Positions 34,924-44,379 are shown, counted from the stretch's first letter. The stretch: 64,000 nt of DNA from Nitrospira_D sp019636945 (GCF_047338595.1 NZ_JBLFBO010000002.1:310001-374000), one strand, 5' to 3'. Numbers and translations are program-made. The notes: generated from the letters alone by a model not told the origin.

Positions 34924-35393
34924 AACGTCTGCATATCCATATCGGTGTCGAAAATATCGAGCAAGCTATCCCCTTCTATACTGCCCTCTTTGGTGCTGAT
35001 CCGGTGAAGACCAAGACCGACTATGCGAAGTGGCTGCTTGATGACCCACGCGTGAATTTTGCCATTTCCACCCGCCCCAGCAAGAAGGGTGTTGACCATC
35101 TTGGGATTCAGGTTGACGACAATGGCGAGCTGGATGAAGTGCGCGGACGGATCAAAAGCGCCGGCCTACCTGCTTTTGATGAAGGTGAAACAGTCTGCTG
35201 CTATGCCAAGTCCGATAAAACATGGGTGCAAGACCCGGCTGGGCTGGCCTGGGAAACCTACCGGACAATGGAAGATGCCGAGATTTACGGGAAGAATCCG
35301 GTCATGAGCGACAGTGCCTGCTGCACCCCGGAGGCAATGGGAACGCCTAATTGCTGCGAACCTTCAGAACAATCCGCTGGGTGCTGCGGTTGA
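34920..35393 (+). CDS. arsI: ArsI/CadI-family dioxygenase-fold protein
   Basis: The 157-residue protein is of the vicinal-oxygen-chelate (glyoxalase) fold. MKRLHIHIGVENIEQAIPFY gives the first metal His, GVDHLGIQV the second (near 60), ETVCCYAKSDKTW the cysteine pair (93-94), and LAWETYRT the Glu (near 112). ArsI enzymes cleave the C-As bond of trivalent organoarsenicals with Fe(II) and O2; CadI homologues are metal-induced. The C-terminal tail is cysteine-rich (ACCTPEAMG, NCCEPSEQSAGCCG) and may bind thiophilic metal. It lies between arsR and acr3. Confidence 0.85.
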   Translation: MKRLHIHIGVENIEQAIPFYTALFGADPVKTKTDYAKWLLDDPRVNFAISTRPSKKGVDHLGIQVDDNGELDEVRGRIKSAGLPAFDEGETVCCYAKSDKTWVQDPAGLAWETYRTMEDAEIYGKNPVMSDSACCTPEAMGTPNCCEPSEQSAGCCG

Positions 35394-35408
35394 TAAGGAG
35401 ATTGATGT

Positions 35409-36488
35409 ATGGATGCTGCTCTTGCTCCAATTCTTCCAAAACGACTGAATCTGTTTGAACGCTACCTGACGGTGTGGGTGGGGCTGTGCATGGTGGCCGG
35501 GATTCTCCTCGGCCAGTCGGCTCCGGCTGCTGTTCAGCTGCTGCGGAGCATGGAGTTTGGTCAGGGCAGCCACGTCAATTTCCCTATCGCCGTGCTGATT
35601 TGGTTGATGATCATCCCGATGATGACGAAGGTCGATTTTGCAGCCGTGCGCGATGTCGGCAAGCGACCGCGCGGTTTGTTGACTACGCTGTTTGTGAACT
35701 GGATCGTCAAACCGTTTTCGATGGCCTTCCTGGCGTGGCTGTTCTTTCGCTTCCTGTTCTCCACGTGGATCACACCAGCGGACGCGGACCAATATATAGC
35801 CGGAGCCATCATCCTTGCGGCGGCTCCCTGTACGGCCATGGTGTTTGTGTGGAGCTACCTCACCGACGGAGACCCCGCGTATACGCTGGTACAAGTGTCG
35901 GTGAACGACCTCATCATGCTGGTGCTGTTTGCACCGCTGGTGGCGTTTCTGGTGAATGGCGCGTCATCGCTGCACGTGCCCTATGAAGTGCTGCTCTATT
36001 CGGTGCTGGCCTTCATCGTGATTCCATTAACTCTCGGCCTGTTGCTCCGGCAGTGGTTTATCCGCAACCACGGCAAGGAATGGTTTGAACAGACCCTGCT
36101 CCCCCGCTTTGCCCCTGTCACCATTGTCGCCCTGCTCGCGACGCTGGTGCTGATCTTTGCCTTTCAGGCCGACAATATCAGCGGCAAGGGGTGGCATGTG
36201 GCATTGATTGCCGTCCCGCTTCTCTTACAAGTATATTTCAACGCCTCGCTGACCTACGGACTCATGAAATGGCTCAAGGTACCTTACGCCGTAGCCGCAC
36301 CAGGCGCCCTCATCGGAGCCAGCAACTTCTTTGAACTCGCGGTCGCCACCGCCATTGCACTCTTCGGTGCGGAATCCGGTGCAGCCCTTGTCACTGTGGT
36401 CGGGGTGTTGGTGGAAGTACCGGTGATGCTATCAGTCTGCGCGGCCTGTAACCGGACACGAGATTGGTTTCCAGCGGAGGCGGCATGA
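35409..36488 (+). CDS. acr3: Acr3-family arsenite efflux permease
   Basis: The 359-residue membrane protein has about ten transmembrane helices. It carries the Acr3 signatures APCTAMVFVWSYLTDGDPAYTL near 138 with the essential Cys, and APGALIGASNFFELAVATAIALFG near 295-315 with the conserved Glu. It exports arsenite using the proton gradient. Its ATG lies 16 bases after arsI, preceded by AAGGAG, and its stop overlaps the arsC start. Confidence 0.95.
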   Translation: MDAALAPILPKRLNLFERYLTVWVGLCMVAGILLGQSAPAAVQLLRSMEFGQGSHVNFPIAVLIWLMIIPMMTKVDFAAVRDVGKRPRGLLTTLFVNWIVKPFSMAFLAWLFFRFLFSTWITPADADQYIAGAIILAAAPCTAMVFVWSYLTDGDPAYTLVQVSVNDLIMLVLFAPLVAFLVNGASSLHVPYEVLLYSVLAFIVIPLTLGLLLRQWFIRNHGKEWFEQTLLPRFAPVTIVALLATLVLIFAFQADNISGKGWHVALIAVPLLLQVYFNASLTYGLMKWLKVPYAVAAPGALIGASNFFELAVATAIALFGAESGAALVTVVGVLVEVPVMLSVCAACNRTRDWFPAEAA

Positions 36489-36945
36489 TGAAACGCAGGG
36501 TACTTTTTCTCTGCACGGGCAATTCCTGCCGCAGCCAAATGGCAGAAGGCTGGCTGCGCCACTTAGCAGGCGATAGGTTTGAGGCTCTGAGTGCTGGGAC
36601 CAATCCGGTCGGGGTAAACCCGCAAGCCGTTGAGGTGATGCAGGAGGTGGGAATCGATATTTCTCACCAGTACTCAAAGCATGTTGCAGAATTTCAGGGA
36701 CGACGGCTTCACTATGTCATTACGGTGTGTGATCACGCCCAGGAATCCTGTCCAACCGAGCCAAGAGGAGACGTCGGCTACATTGAAGTTTTGATGATCC
36801 TGCCCATGCGCAAGGTGCCATTCTTGAACGCCTGCGGGTTTTCAGGCGAGTACGCGATGAGATCGGCAAGCAAATCCAAGGGTGGTTGCGAGAGGCTGAT
36901 CAATTGTCTGAGCCCAGCTCAACATCCACGCCACAGGTGACTTGA
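36485..36945 (+). pseudogene. arsC: Thioredoxin-type arsenate reductase, frameshifted with a nonsense codon
   Basis: The first 100 codons encode a normal ArsC: VLFLCTGNSCRSQMAEGW with the P-loop cysteine at residue 9, SAGTNPVGVNPQAVEVM, and ITVCDHAQESCPTE with the other two catalytic cysteines. After that the frame is wrong. The family C-terminus is still present in the third frame from about 36776: a CGG CTA CAT TGA AGT TTT GAT GAT stretch reads RLH-stop-SFDDPAHAQG..., where TGA stands at the conserved Trp (HWSFDDP), and continues to a stop at 36943-36945. Thus both a frameshift and a Trp-to-TGA change are needed to explain it. The protein actually made would have an unrelated tail (to 36940). 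Confidence 0.75.
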
Positions 36946-37019
36946 ACACAGGAACGGGAACCAGGATCAGGGAAGGCGGCCAATGGCTGCTGGGTTGTCA
37001 TTCAAAACGACAGAACATT

Positions 37020-37730
37020 TCACCGTGTCGGAGGATGGTCCAAGAGTTTGTACCCAAGTGTCTTGACCGAAACGATCGCCTCATTGAGCAGCGGTACCTT
37101 CACTTTCAATCGACGGATATGGACATCGACGGTTCGCGTCGTTCCATAGTAATCGTATCCCCACACTTCATTGAGCAGCACCTCACGGGTCAGTACGCGC
37201 CCGGGATGGCGCAATAGATGTTCCAGCAGCCCGAACTCTTTAGCGGTAAGCAGTACTTCCGCCCCGTGTACTCTTACTTCGTGTCGGGTTAGATCGATCG
37301 CGAGTGGGCCATAGGTTCCGGATGTTGGTTTTTGATCGCTGGCCCGTTCCATTCGGCGAAAGAGTGATTTGATCCGTGCGACGAGGGTCTTCGGGCTGAA
37401 CGGCTTCGTCACATAATCATCGGCACCCAGCTCGAGTCCAACGATCGTGTCCGACTCTTCGGCTTTGGCCGTCAGCATGATGATCGGCAGCATCGCGGTA
37501 TCGGGAGTCGAACGCAGCCGTTTGCACACCTCAAGACCATCGAGCTCCGGGAGCATAAGATCGAGAACCAGCAGATCAGGTTTGTCCTCTTTGACCTTCT
37601 TAATTGCCTCGAACCCGTTCAGTGCCGTGGCCGTTCGAAATCCCTCTTTCTCCAAGTAGTGTGTGACGAGCTGTGCAATCTCCGGCTCGTCTTCGACAAC
37701 CAGAATTTTCTTGTTCGTGCTGTTACCCAT
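37020..37730 (-). CDS. phoB: PhoB-type OmpR-family response regulator
   Basis: The 236-residue protein has a receiver domain (ILVVEDEPEIAQLV; phospho-Asp in LLVLDLMLPELDGLEV; LTAKAEESD; DDYVTKPFSPKTLVARI) and an OmpR winged helix (LTAKEFGLLEHLLRHPGRVLTREVLLNEVWGYDY...RTVDVHIRRLKVKV). ATG 37730 gives the usual N-terminus; a longer frame starts at 37769. It lies downstream of phoU and the pst genes, so I infer it is the phosphate regulator. No phoR kinase is in this window. Confidence 0.85.
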   Translation of the reverse strand: MGNSTNKKILVVEDEPEIAQLVTHYLEKEGFRTATALNGFEAIKKVKEDKPDLLVLDLMLPELDGLEVCKRLRSTPDTAMLPIIMLTAKAEESDTIVGLELGADDYVTKPFSPKTLVARIKSLFRRMERASDQKPTSGTYGPLAIDLTRHEVRVHGAEVLLTAKEFGLLEHLLRHPGRVLTREVLLNEVWGYDYYGTTRTVDVHIRRLKVKVPLLNEAIVSVKTLGYKLLDHPPTR

Positions 37731-37874
37731 CGGATCAGTCTGTGGGTAATGGAATGAAGAGAAGGCCAAACCGGGAGAGTGCCTCGCTCCCTATTTTGTA
37801 TTCGCCTGAAGAACGCCATAGACCTGTAGCTTCACGAGACGTCTCGCACCGCCACAGGCACGACATTGATACCA

Positions 37875-38552
37875 TCAGCGTTCCGACACTGCCGTCGGTG
37901 ATGTATGCCGAATGATCTTGCCCTCCACCAGATACACGACCAGCTCAGCGATGTTCGTGGCATGATCTCCCACTCGCTCAAGAGACTTGGCGATAAAGCT
38001 CAATCGAATGGCACGCGAAATCGTATGAGGATTCTCGACCATGAAGGAAAGCAGCTCACGAAACAACTGCTCCATGAGATCATCGACGAAATCATCATCC
38101 ATGATCACTTTCCTGGCCAGTTTGGCATCTTCCTTCACGAAGGCATCAATGCTTTCCTTCACCATCACCCGGGCCAGGTTTCCCATCCGTGGGATGTCGA
38201 TGTAAGGTTTGAGTTGCGGTTCCTCATTCAGCTCGATCGCTCGCTCACAGATGCTCTCCGCCAGGTCACTGATTCGTTCGAGCTCGGTGGACAGTTTCAT
38301 GGCCGTCGTGACCAACCGTAGATCACGGGCCGCAGGTTGATGGAGCGCCAACAGCTCGATACAGGCTTCGTCGATCTCCACATCCAAGGCGTTCACCTTG
38401 TGGTCTCGTTCGATCACGCGACAGGCCAAAGCCGAATCTCGGCTGACCAGCGCGGCCAGCGCCTTGTCGATCTGGTCCTCAGCCAACCCGGCCATCCGTG
38501 CCAGTTTCGTCTTTAACTCAGCAAGCTCCTCGTCGAAATGTCGTTGAATCAT
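37875..38552 (-). CDS. phoU: Phosphate uptake regulator PhoU
   Basis: PhoU links the Pst transporter to PhoR and restrains phosphate uptake. The 225-residue protein shows two similar three-helix halves (FDEELAELKTKLARMAGLAEDQI..., and RMGNLARVMVKESIDAFVKEDAKLARKVIMDDDFVD) with the metal-binding E/DxxxD pattern, and a C-terminal SLERVGDHATNIAE motif. ATG 38552 lies five bases after the pstB stop with GGGTGAG close upstream; the in-frame TTG at 38564 is less likely. Confidence 0.93.
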   Translation of the reverse strand: MIQRHFDEELAELKTKLARMAGLAEDQIDKALAALVSRDSALACRVIERDHKVNALDVEIDEACIELLALHQPAARDLRLVTTAMKLSTELERISDLAESICERAIELNEEPQLKPYIDIPRMGNLARVMVKESIDAFVKEDAKLARKVIMDDDFVDDLMEQLFRELLSFMVENPHTISRAIRLSFIAKSLERVGDHATNIAELVVYLVEGKIIRHTSPTAVSER

Positions 38553-38556
38553 CGTC

Positions 38557-39435
38557 TCACCCAAATCGCCCGGTGATATAGTCTTCGGTCTGTTTGTTCG
38601 AGGGATTCGTGAATAGCTGCTTGGTCCGGCCGAACTCGATCAGGCGGCCAAGATACATGAATGCCGTGCAATCGGACACTCGCGCCGCCTGTTGCATATT
38701 GTGCGTGACAATGACGACGGTCAACTCCTTCTTCAGGGAAAACAGCAATTCTTCGATGATCCCCGTCGCGATCGGATCGAGCGCCGAGCAGGGTTCGTCC
38801 ATCAGGAGCACGTCGGGTTTCACGGCGAGCGCCCGCGCGATGCAGAGTCGCTGCTGCTGCCCTCCGGACAGCCCAAGTGCACTCTTGTTGAGACGATCCT
38901 TCACTTCTTCCCAGAGGCCTGCTCCTCGGAGGCTGCGCTCGACGATCTCATCCAACACCGCCCGGTTCTTCAAACCTTGCAACCGCGGACCGTACGCGAC
39001 ATTTTCATGGATCGATTTGGGGAAGGGGTTGGATTTTTGAAAGACCATTCCCACCCGTTTTCGAAGGTCAGTAATATCGATGAGCGGGTTAAAAATATCC
39101 ATGTTATCGAGCAGGATATTCCCTTCATGCCGCGCCCCTTCGATGAGGTCATTAAGGCGATTCATGCAGCGGAGCAAGGTGGACTTCCCGCATCCGGACG
39201 GCCCAATAAACGCCGTCACTTGGTGTTCAGGAATAGTCATGTCGACTTTAAACAAGGCTTGGACGGGACCATAATAAAAGTTGAAGCCCTCTACCCGGAG
39301 CTTCGGTTTGCCCGAAACGCCGGGCTGAGACTGTAGGGTAGAATCAGGATAGTCCATACTCTCGATCTCCAATGAGGAAACAGCCGCGGGAATGGTCCGG
39401 ACACTGGACCTCACGTCATACTGCTGATCCAGCAT
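38557..39435 (-). CDS. pstB: Phosphate ABC transporter ATPase PstB
   Basis: The 292-residue ABC ATPase has Walker A GPSGCGKST near 77, Q-loop VGMVFQKSNPFPKSI, signature LSGGQQQRLCIARA, Walker B VLLMDEPCSALDP and switch VTHNMQQA. The 35-residue N-terminal extension (MLDQQYDVRSSVRT...) is unusual. The start at 39435 has GGAGGA at good distance and overlaps the end of pstA by 20 bases. It energises phosphate import with PstA and PstC. Confidence 0.95.
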   Translation of the reverse strand: MLDQQYDVRSSVRTIPAAVSSLEIESMDYPDSTLQSQPGVSGKPKLRVEGFNFYYGPVQALFKVDMTIPEHQVTAFIGPSGCGKSTLLRCMNRLNDLIEGARHEGNILLDNMDIFNPLIDITDLRKRVGMVFQKSNPFPKSIHENVAYGPRLQGLKNRAVLDEIVERSLRGAGLWEEVKDRLNKSALGLSGGQQQRLCIARALAVKPDVLLMDEPCSALDPIATGIIEELLFSLKKELTVVIVTHNMQQAARVSDCTAFMYLGRLIEFGRTKQLFTNPSNKQTEDYITGRFG

Positions 39436-40831
39436 ATTTCCTCCTCATCCGATTGCGCAAGACGATTCCGGTCAAATTCAGCAGCACCACAACGAGAATC
39501 AACACCAACGTCGTGACATAGACCATGGGTTTGGCCGCTTCGACGTTCGGCGATTGAAACCCCACGTCATAAATATGAAACCCCAAGTGCATGAACTTCC
39601 GGTCCAAATGCAAAAACGGCCAGGTCCAGTCGATCGGCATGGCCGGCGCCAGTTTCACCACACCGGTCAACATCAAGGGAGCGACCTCTCCTGCCGCACG
39701 GGCCATCGCAAGGATCAACCCGGTAAGAATTCCAGGAAGTGCGGTGGGAAGCACAACTTTCCATATGGTTTCCCATTTGGTTGCGCCCAAGCCGATCGAC
39801 CCCTCGCGGTACTCCCGTGGTACAGCCGCCAGCCCCTCCTCCGTCGCGACAATCACGACGGGAACGGTTAACAGCGCCAATGTGAGAGAGGCCCAGAGAA
39901 TACCTCCTGTGCCGAAGGTCGGAGTCGGCAGCCGGTCGGAGAACCACAGGGCGTCGATCGTCCCACCGACACCGTACACGAAAAATCCTAATCCGAACAC
40001 CCCGAAGACGATGGAAGGAACTCCGGCGAGATTATTGACGGCGATACGGACGGTCCTCACGATGATACCCTGACGGGCATATTCTCTGAGGTACAAGGCG
40101 CCGATCACACCGAACGGGGTCACGATGAGGCTCATGATCAGCACCATCATCACGGTGCCGAAAATGGCCGGGAAGATTCCGCCCTCCGTGTTGGCCTCTC
40201 GTGGTTCCGTAGTCAAGACCATCCAAACGTTGCCGCCGTAGACCCACAGCTTTTCCCACGTTGAGAGATTGTTGGGGCGTAAGACCCGCACAACTTGGCT
40301 GAGTCCGATGGATTTTTCTCTACCATTGGCATCGGCCACGAGCACTGTGTAGAGACTCTCTTCTTCACTTCCTCCCGCCTGCCGAATCAGAGCCGGAAGG
40401 GACTGCCACACCGCTTCCGCCCCTTCAGCTACGGACTGGTCTTCCTTGGTAATCGTCAGGAGACGTCCATAGAAATTCCCCCACTCCCGCCGCTCCACCA
40501 TGACAAGATCAGATGGCTGAGCCCGCTCGGTGATCTGATCGGTATTGATCCATCGATAGTCTAATCCATACAGATCACGATTCCCGATCTTCACTCTGAT
40601 ACGGGGAATCCCCTTGGGACCGATCTCCTCTCCAGCCAACTGACCGATCACATGTTTGCCGTCCTTCAAAGTCAATTCAACGAGATCCGCCGGCCAGAAA
40701 TACCCGAACCCGTTCATCAGGATAAGAGCAAGGAGTCCTCCGATCATCAGAAGCGACAAAGACAGCCCTGCCCCACAGCCCCAAATAAAGAGCTCCCCGC
40801 TTGCCATGAATTGCCTGACCCACTGTTTCAT
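39416..40831 (-). CDS. pstA: Phosphate ABC transporter permease PstA with large insert
   Basis: The 471-residue permease is about 180 residues longer than E. coli PstA. After the first membrane helix (SLLMIGGLLALILMNGFGY) comes a long soluble segment (about 50-210: DGKHVIGQLAGEEIG... NNLSTWEKLWVYGG), then the usual five helices with the EAA-type loop GLAAVPREYREGSIGLGATKWETIWKVVLP. Related long PstA forms exist in some proteobacteria. PstC has a comparable insert, so the two may form an extracytoplasmic structure together. Confidence 0.92.
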   Translation of the reverse strand: MKQWVRQFMASGELFIWGCGAGLSLSLLMIGGLLALILMNGFGYFWPADLVELTLKDGKHVIGQLAGEEIGPKGIPRIRVKIGNRDLYGLDYRWINTDQITERAQPSDLVMVERREWGNFYGRLLTITKEDQSVAEGAEAVWQSLPALIRQAGGSEEESLYTVLVADANGREKSIGLSQVVRVLRPNNLSTWEKLWVYGGNVWMVLTTEPREANTEGGIFPAIFGTVMMVLIMSLIVTPFGVIGALYLREYARQGIIVRTVRIAVNNLAGVPSIVFGVFGLGFFVYGVGGTIDALWFSDRLPTPTFGTGGILWASLTLALLTVPVVIVATEEGLAAVPREYREGSIGLGATKWETIWKVVLPTALPGILTGLILAMARAAGEVAPLMLTGVVKLAPAMPIDWTWPFLHLDRKFMHLGFHIYDVGFQSPNVEAAKPMVYVTTLVLILVVVLLNLTGIVLRNRMRRKYAGSAV

Positions 40832-40924
40832 GAAATCACTCGCTCATCGTCACGCCCAAGTCTCGCACGAGACCTGGTTTCTTTCGCCCCATCTCGACTT
40901 CTGGTCTTTTGGCCGCTGCTGTCT

Positions 40925-43246
40925 CTAGAATTGGCTATACTTCTCCCTAAGCCGCTGTCGAACAAGCTCCGCGACCGTGTTAAGTAGAAAGGTTGCGATA
41001 AAGAGAAGTAACCCTGCCAGAAAGAGCGTGCGGTAGAGGGTCCCTCCGTGCGGCGCTTCCGGAATCTCCACGGCGATATTGGCGGACAGCGTCCGAAAGC
41101 CGTTGAACAAGCTCCAGTCCATAATAGGCGTGTTCCCCGTTGCCATCAGGACAATCATGGTCTCTCCAACCGCTCGGCCGAGTCCAATCATAAGGGCTGA
41201 AAAAATTCCCGGACTGGCTGAGATGAGAACGAGGTAGATCAATGTCTGCCAGCGCGTCGCCCCAAGCGCCAAAGAACCGGCGATGAGATTTTTGGGGACA
41301 TTAGTCAGCGCCTCTTCCGAAATACTGTAGATGATGGGAATGATCGCAAACCCCATGGCGACGCCCACGACAATGGCATTGCGCTGGTCGTAATTTAGAC
41401 CCAGATGGGTCTGAAGCCAGGGCTTATAATGGCCATCGAACAGGAAGGACTCCCACCAGCCATTCGCCGCCAAGCATCCCCCGACCACGGCGATGATGAC
41501 CGGCATCATGAGAAATGCTTCGACGCCAGGCCGGATTCGATGCCGAAGGGACGCGGGCAGAAGGAGAAACAGTCCGGCGGAAATGGCAACAGCAAAGGGG
41601 GTCAACAAAACCATACCGGCCATCGCAGGAAAATTTCGCTCCAGCACCGGGGCAAACCAGAGTCCGGCCAGGAATCCCAGGACCACCGTCGGGAGCGCTG
41701 CCATGATTTCAATGATCGGCTTGATCTTGGCCCGATAATCCGGATGCATGAACATGGAGGTGTAGATCGCGGCTAATACCGCCAACGGCACGGCGAGAAG
41801 GACCGCGTAGAACGTACCCTTTACTGTCCCAAAGATAAGCGGAGTCAAGCTAAACTTGGCCTCGAAGTCGTCTGATCCGCTCGAGGACTGCCACACCAGC
41901 TCAGGCCGCTCATAGCCTTCGTACATCACCGGAGAAAACAAGGTTGCCAGAGTAATTTCCGGATAAGGATTGGCAATATGATAATGGAGGAGGTGATTAT
42001 TGTCGGTCACACTGACCACTCCATCCGCTTTTGGTGAAAAATAGCTGCTGCGGATCCCACCCTGTCGTGGAGTGAGTGTGAGTAACGTCTGTGCAGACGT
42101 CGAGTGGTGCAGCCGAATTTCTCCTTCGGCATCGGTCGTGATGAACCCCTTATCGCGCTGTGAAATCGTAATCTCGGTCACCGCACTCTGATGGGGAAGG
42201 AACCGATGCACCGCCGTCATATGCGTCTGATTCGTTCCGGCATGCTCCCGTACAGGCATCCACACGACCACCTGCCCGGCCGCATCACCGACCACGAGAC
42301 TCCGGTCCCCCATCAGATAGGCCAGCGCGGTAATCGCCTGGTCTTGTCCGGATGCCTGTGTCGTCTCAGCAAGAAGAGGCTTGGCCGCATCCCGAAGATC
42401 GAAATGATAGACCTTTCCGTTCGCCGTGCCGACGGCAAGAAGCTCTGCCCGGCTTGCAAGCGTGAGCGCGGTCACCCGACCGGAGATGTTGGGCGTCAGA
42501 TCAACCTGCGTGGTCGACGCAGAGGTTGTTCCATCCGGGCGAGAGACGTTGCGACCGGTCGTCAGCCAGAGATGCTGGTCTTCCAGTAGAGCGGCGACCC
42601 GCACCTCGGAATCCGTTGTCTGATATGCCAGCTTGGTAATCGCCTGTGGAGTCGATGCCGCAGCAATGGGAGTCCCCACCTTGACCGCTGGAGCAATCGA
42701 CCGTTCTTCGTCGTGAAAGTCCTGCGTGAACTCAATTGTCACGGGGATCATACGCCCGTCCCCCGTGCCCATGGCGAGATTGTGTCCCTTCCCCAAGGCT
42801 CGTGCTACTACGGTAACCGTTCCATCCGGCAGTAAGCCACGCGATGGCACTTTGGATATGGCAGCAGTGCCTTCTCCTAGGAAGACAAACTCCAAGGAGT
42901 CATCCCGTATCACATAGGCAAGCTCTTGATGTTCGTCAATGCCGACGAGAGCTGAGGTCACTGGATGCTTGATTGAAGGAAGAGCAACGGGCTCGTTCAG
43001 AGTTGCCTGGGTCGGAAGGAAAAGCGGGATGACTTCCTTCACGAGAAAGACACACATCCCGAGAATGCAGAGGATAATGCTGACCCCGCCCGTCTTGATG
43101 ATCAAGCGGGTGCCCCCGTCGGTCAGTGATCTGATTTGGCGTCGAGTAAAAAGCCCTTCCAGCAGGGCCTGGGCCGATATCGAGGCCCGGCCTGGAGAGG
43201 GGTCTCCTTGAAACACCGGTTCGGGAGTGAGTGGAGGCACGTTCAT
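40925..43246 (-). CDS. pstC: Phosphate ABC transporter permease PstC with beta-propeller-like insert
   Basis: At 773 residues this is more than twice normal PstC (about 320). After one membrane helix (near 50-75) residues 90-440 form a repeat region with WD40/PQQ-like strands, for example VTALTLASRAELLAVGTANGKVYHFDL, ITALAYLMGDRSLVVGDAAGQVVVW and VTEITISQRDKGFITTDAEGEIRLHH. The rest is the standard permease with EALTNVPKNLIAGSLALGATRWQTLIYLVL as the EAA loop. It is followed by pstA after 93 bases. The insert probably lies outside the membrane on the periplasmic side, by its position after helix 1. Confidence 0.92.
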   Translation of the reverse strand: MNVPPLTPEPVFQGDPSPGRASISAQALLEGLFTRRQIRSLTDGGTRLIIKTGGVSIILCILGMCVFLVKEVIPLFLPTQATLNEPVALPSIKHPVTSALVGIDEHQELAYVIRDDSLEFVFLGEGTAAISKVPSRGLLPDGTVTVVARALGKGHNLAMGTGDGRMIPVTIEFTQDFHDEERSIAPAVKVGTPIAAASTPQAITKLAYQTTDSEVRVAALLEDQHLWLTTGRNVSRPDGTTSASTTQVDLTPNISGRVTALTLASRAELLAVGTANGKVYHFDLRDAAKPLLAETTQASGQDQAITALAYLMGDRSLVVGDAAGQVVVWMPVREHAGTNQTHMTAVHRFLPHQSAVTEITISQRDKGFITTDAEGEIRLHHSTSAQTLLTLTPRQGGIRSSYFSPKADGVVSVTDNNHLLHYHIANPYPEITLATLFSPVMYEGYERPELVWQSSSGSDDFEAKFSLTPLIFGTVKGTFYAVLLAVPLAVLAAIYTSMFMHPDYRAKIKPIIEIMAALPTVVLGFLAGLWFAPVLERNFPAMAGMVLLTPFAVAISAGLFLLLPASLRHRIRPGVEAFLMMPVIIAVVGGCLAANGWWESFLFDGHYKPWLQTHLGLNYDQRNAIVVGVAMGFAIIPIIYSISEEALTNVPKNLIAGSLALGATRWQTLIYLVLISASPGIFSALMIGLGRAVGETMIVLMATGNTPIMDWSLFNGFRTLSANIAVEIPEAPHGGTLYRTLFLAGLLLFIATFLLNTVAELVRQRLREKYSQF

Positions 43247-43322
43247 GCGCTGACCCTAACTTTGCTTTTAGTGGTCATGATCGTCTTTGCGATCACCCCA
43301 CCCCAAACACCCGACTTCAAGT

Positions 43323-44315
43323 CTATTCGACTTTTGGCAATTCTTTTTCGATCACCGACTGCGGAAGGGGAAAGAAACCATCCTTGATGACGACGGCTTG
43401 CCCTTCCTTGCTATAAATAAACTTGATGAATTCCTTCACGAGCGGATCAAGCGGCTTATTCGGCGCCTTATTGACGTAGATCAACAGATGGCGCCACAGA
43501 GGATAGGACCCGTTCATCGCATTGGTCTGTGTGGGAGCCACAAAGGGTGCTCCCTCTTTCTCGGCTAGGGGAAGGACCCGAACACCGGAAGTCAGGTAGC
43601 CGATCCCACTATACCCAATGCCAGCTTGATCTTCTGTAATGCCTTGCACAACAGATGCTGACCCTGGCTGTTCCTTGACTTCGTCTTTGTAATCTCCATT
43701 TTTCAAGGCAAACTCTTTAAAGAACCCGTAGGTGCCGGATGCTGAATTACGACCATAAATACTGATCGGTGAGGCCGCCACTTCGCCTGTAATCCCTAGT
43801 TGCCCCCACCGCTCAATGTTCTGCTGTGCCCCAAACCGACGAGTCTTGGAGAAGATCGCATCCACTTGCGCCATGGTGAGCCCTTGGACCGGATTATCCT
43901 TATTGACATACACGGCCAGCGCATCGATGGCCACCGGGAAGGCCGTCGGTTTGTATCTATATTTTCTCTCGAAGGAATCGATCTCCGTGCTTTTCATGGC
44001 TCGGGACATTGGTCCAAGCTGGGCCGTGCCTTCGATCAAAGCCGGTGGCGCGGTGCTCGACCCTTTGCCTTCGATTTGAATCTTCACATTTGGATATTGT
44101 TTACGAAACCCCTCGGCCCAGAGCGTCATCAGATTGTTGAGCGTATCTGAACCGATACTGTTGACATTGCCGGTTACCCCGGTGACCTTCACATAGCCTT
44201 TTAAGGCAGGGTCCAGCACGATCGCGTCATCGGCATAGACAGATGGAACACTCGATACAAGAGCCCCCAAGAGAGCAACGTATGCCAAGCCAGGCTTCAC
44301 AGCCAATGTTTTCAT
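43323..44315 (-). CDS. pstS: Phosphate-binding periplasmic protein PstS
   Basis: PstS delivers phosphate to PstCAB. The 330-residue protein has a signal peptide (MKTLAVKPGLAYVALLGALV..., cleavage near VYA/DD), the phosphate-loop patterns GNVNSIGSDTLNNLM and GSSTAPPALIEGTAQLGPMSRAM, and SIYGRNSASGTYGFFKE. I chose ATG 44315 (AAAGGAC upstream); ATG 44330 is also possible with its own AGGA. It lies 76 bases upstream of pstC and 157 downstream of the porin gene, behind a terminator-like hairpin and a Pho-box-like array. Confidence 0.92.
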   Translation of the reverse strand: MKTLAVKPGLAYVALLGALVSSVPSVYADDAIVLDPALKGYVKVTGVTGNVNSIGSDTLNNLMTLWAEGFRKQYPNVKIQIEGKGSSTAPPALIEGTAQLGPMSRAMKSTEIDSFERKYRYKPTAFPVAIDALAVYVNKDNPVQGLTMAQVDAIFSKTRRFGAQQNIERWGQLGITGEVAASPISIYGRNSASGTYGFFKEFALKNGDYKDEVKEQPGSASVVQGITEDQAGIGYSGIGYLTSGVRVLPLAEKEGAPFVAPTQTNAMNGSYPLWRHLLIYVNKAPNKPLDPLVKEFIKFIYSKEGQAVVIKDGFFPLPQSVIEKELPKVE

Positions 44316-44379
44316 GGACAGTCCTTTCATAATCCTGAACTTTTTCTACTGACACTCTAACCTTGTCTCATTGCCATCA

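Noticed and set aside
36776..36790. Selenocysteine reading of the TGA in arsC
   Set aside because: The position is a conserved Trp, not Cys, and a frameshift is also needed; decay is simpler.
38553..38564. TTG start for phoU
   Set aside because: The ATG at 38552 has a better placed ribosome binding site and the usual MIQRHF N-terminus.
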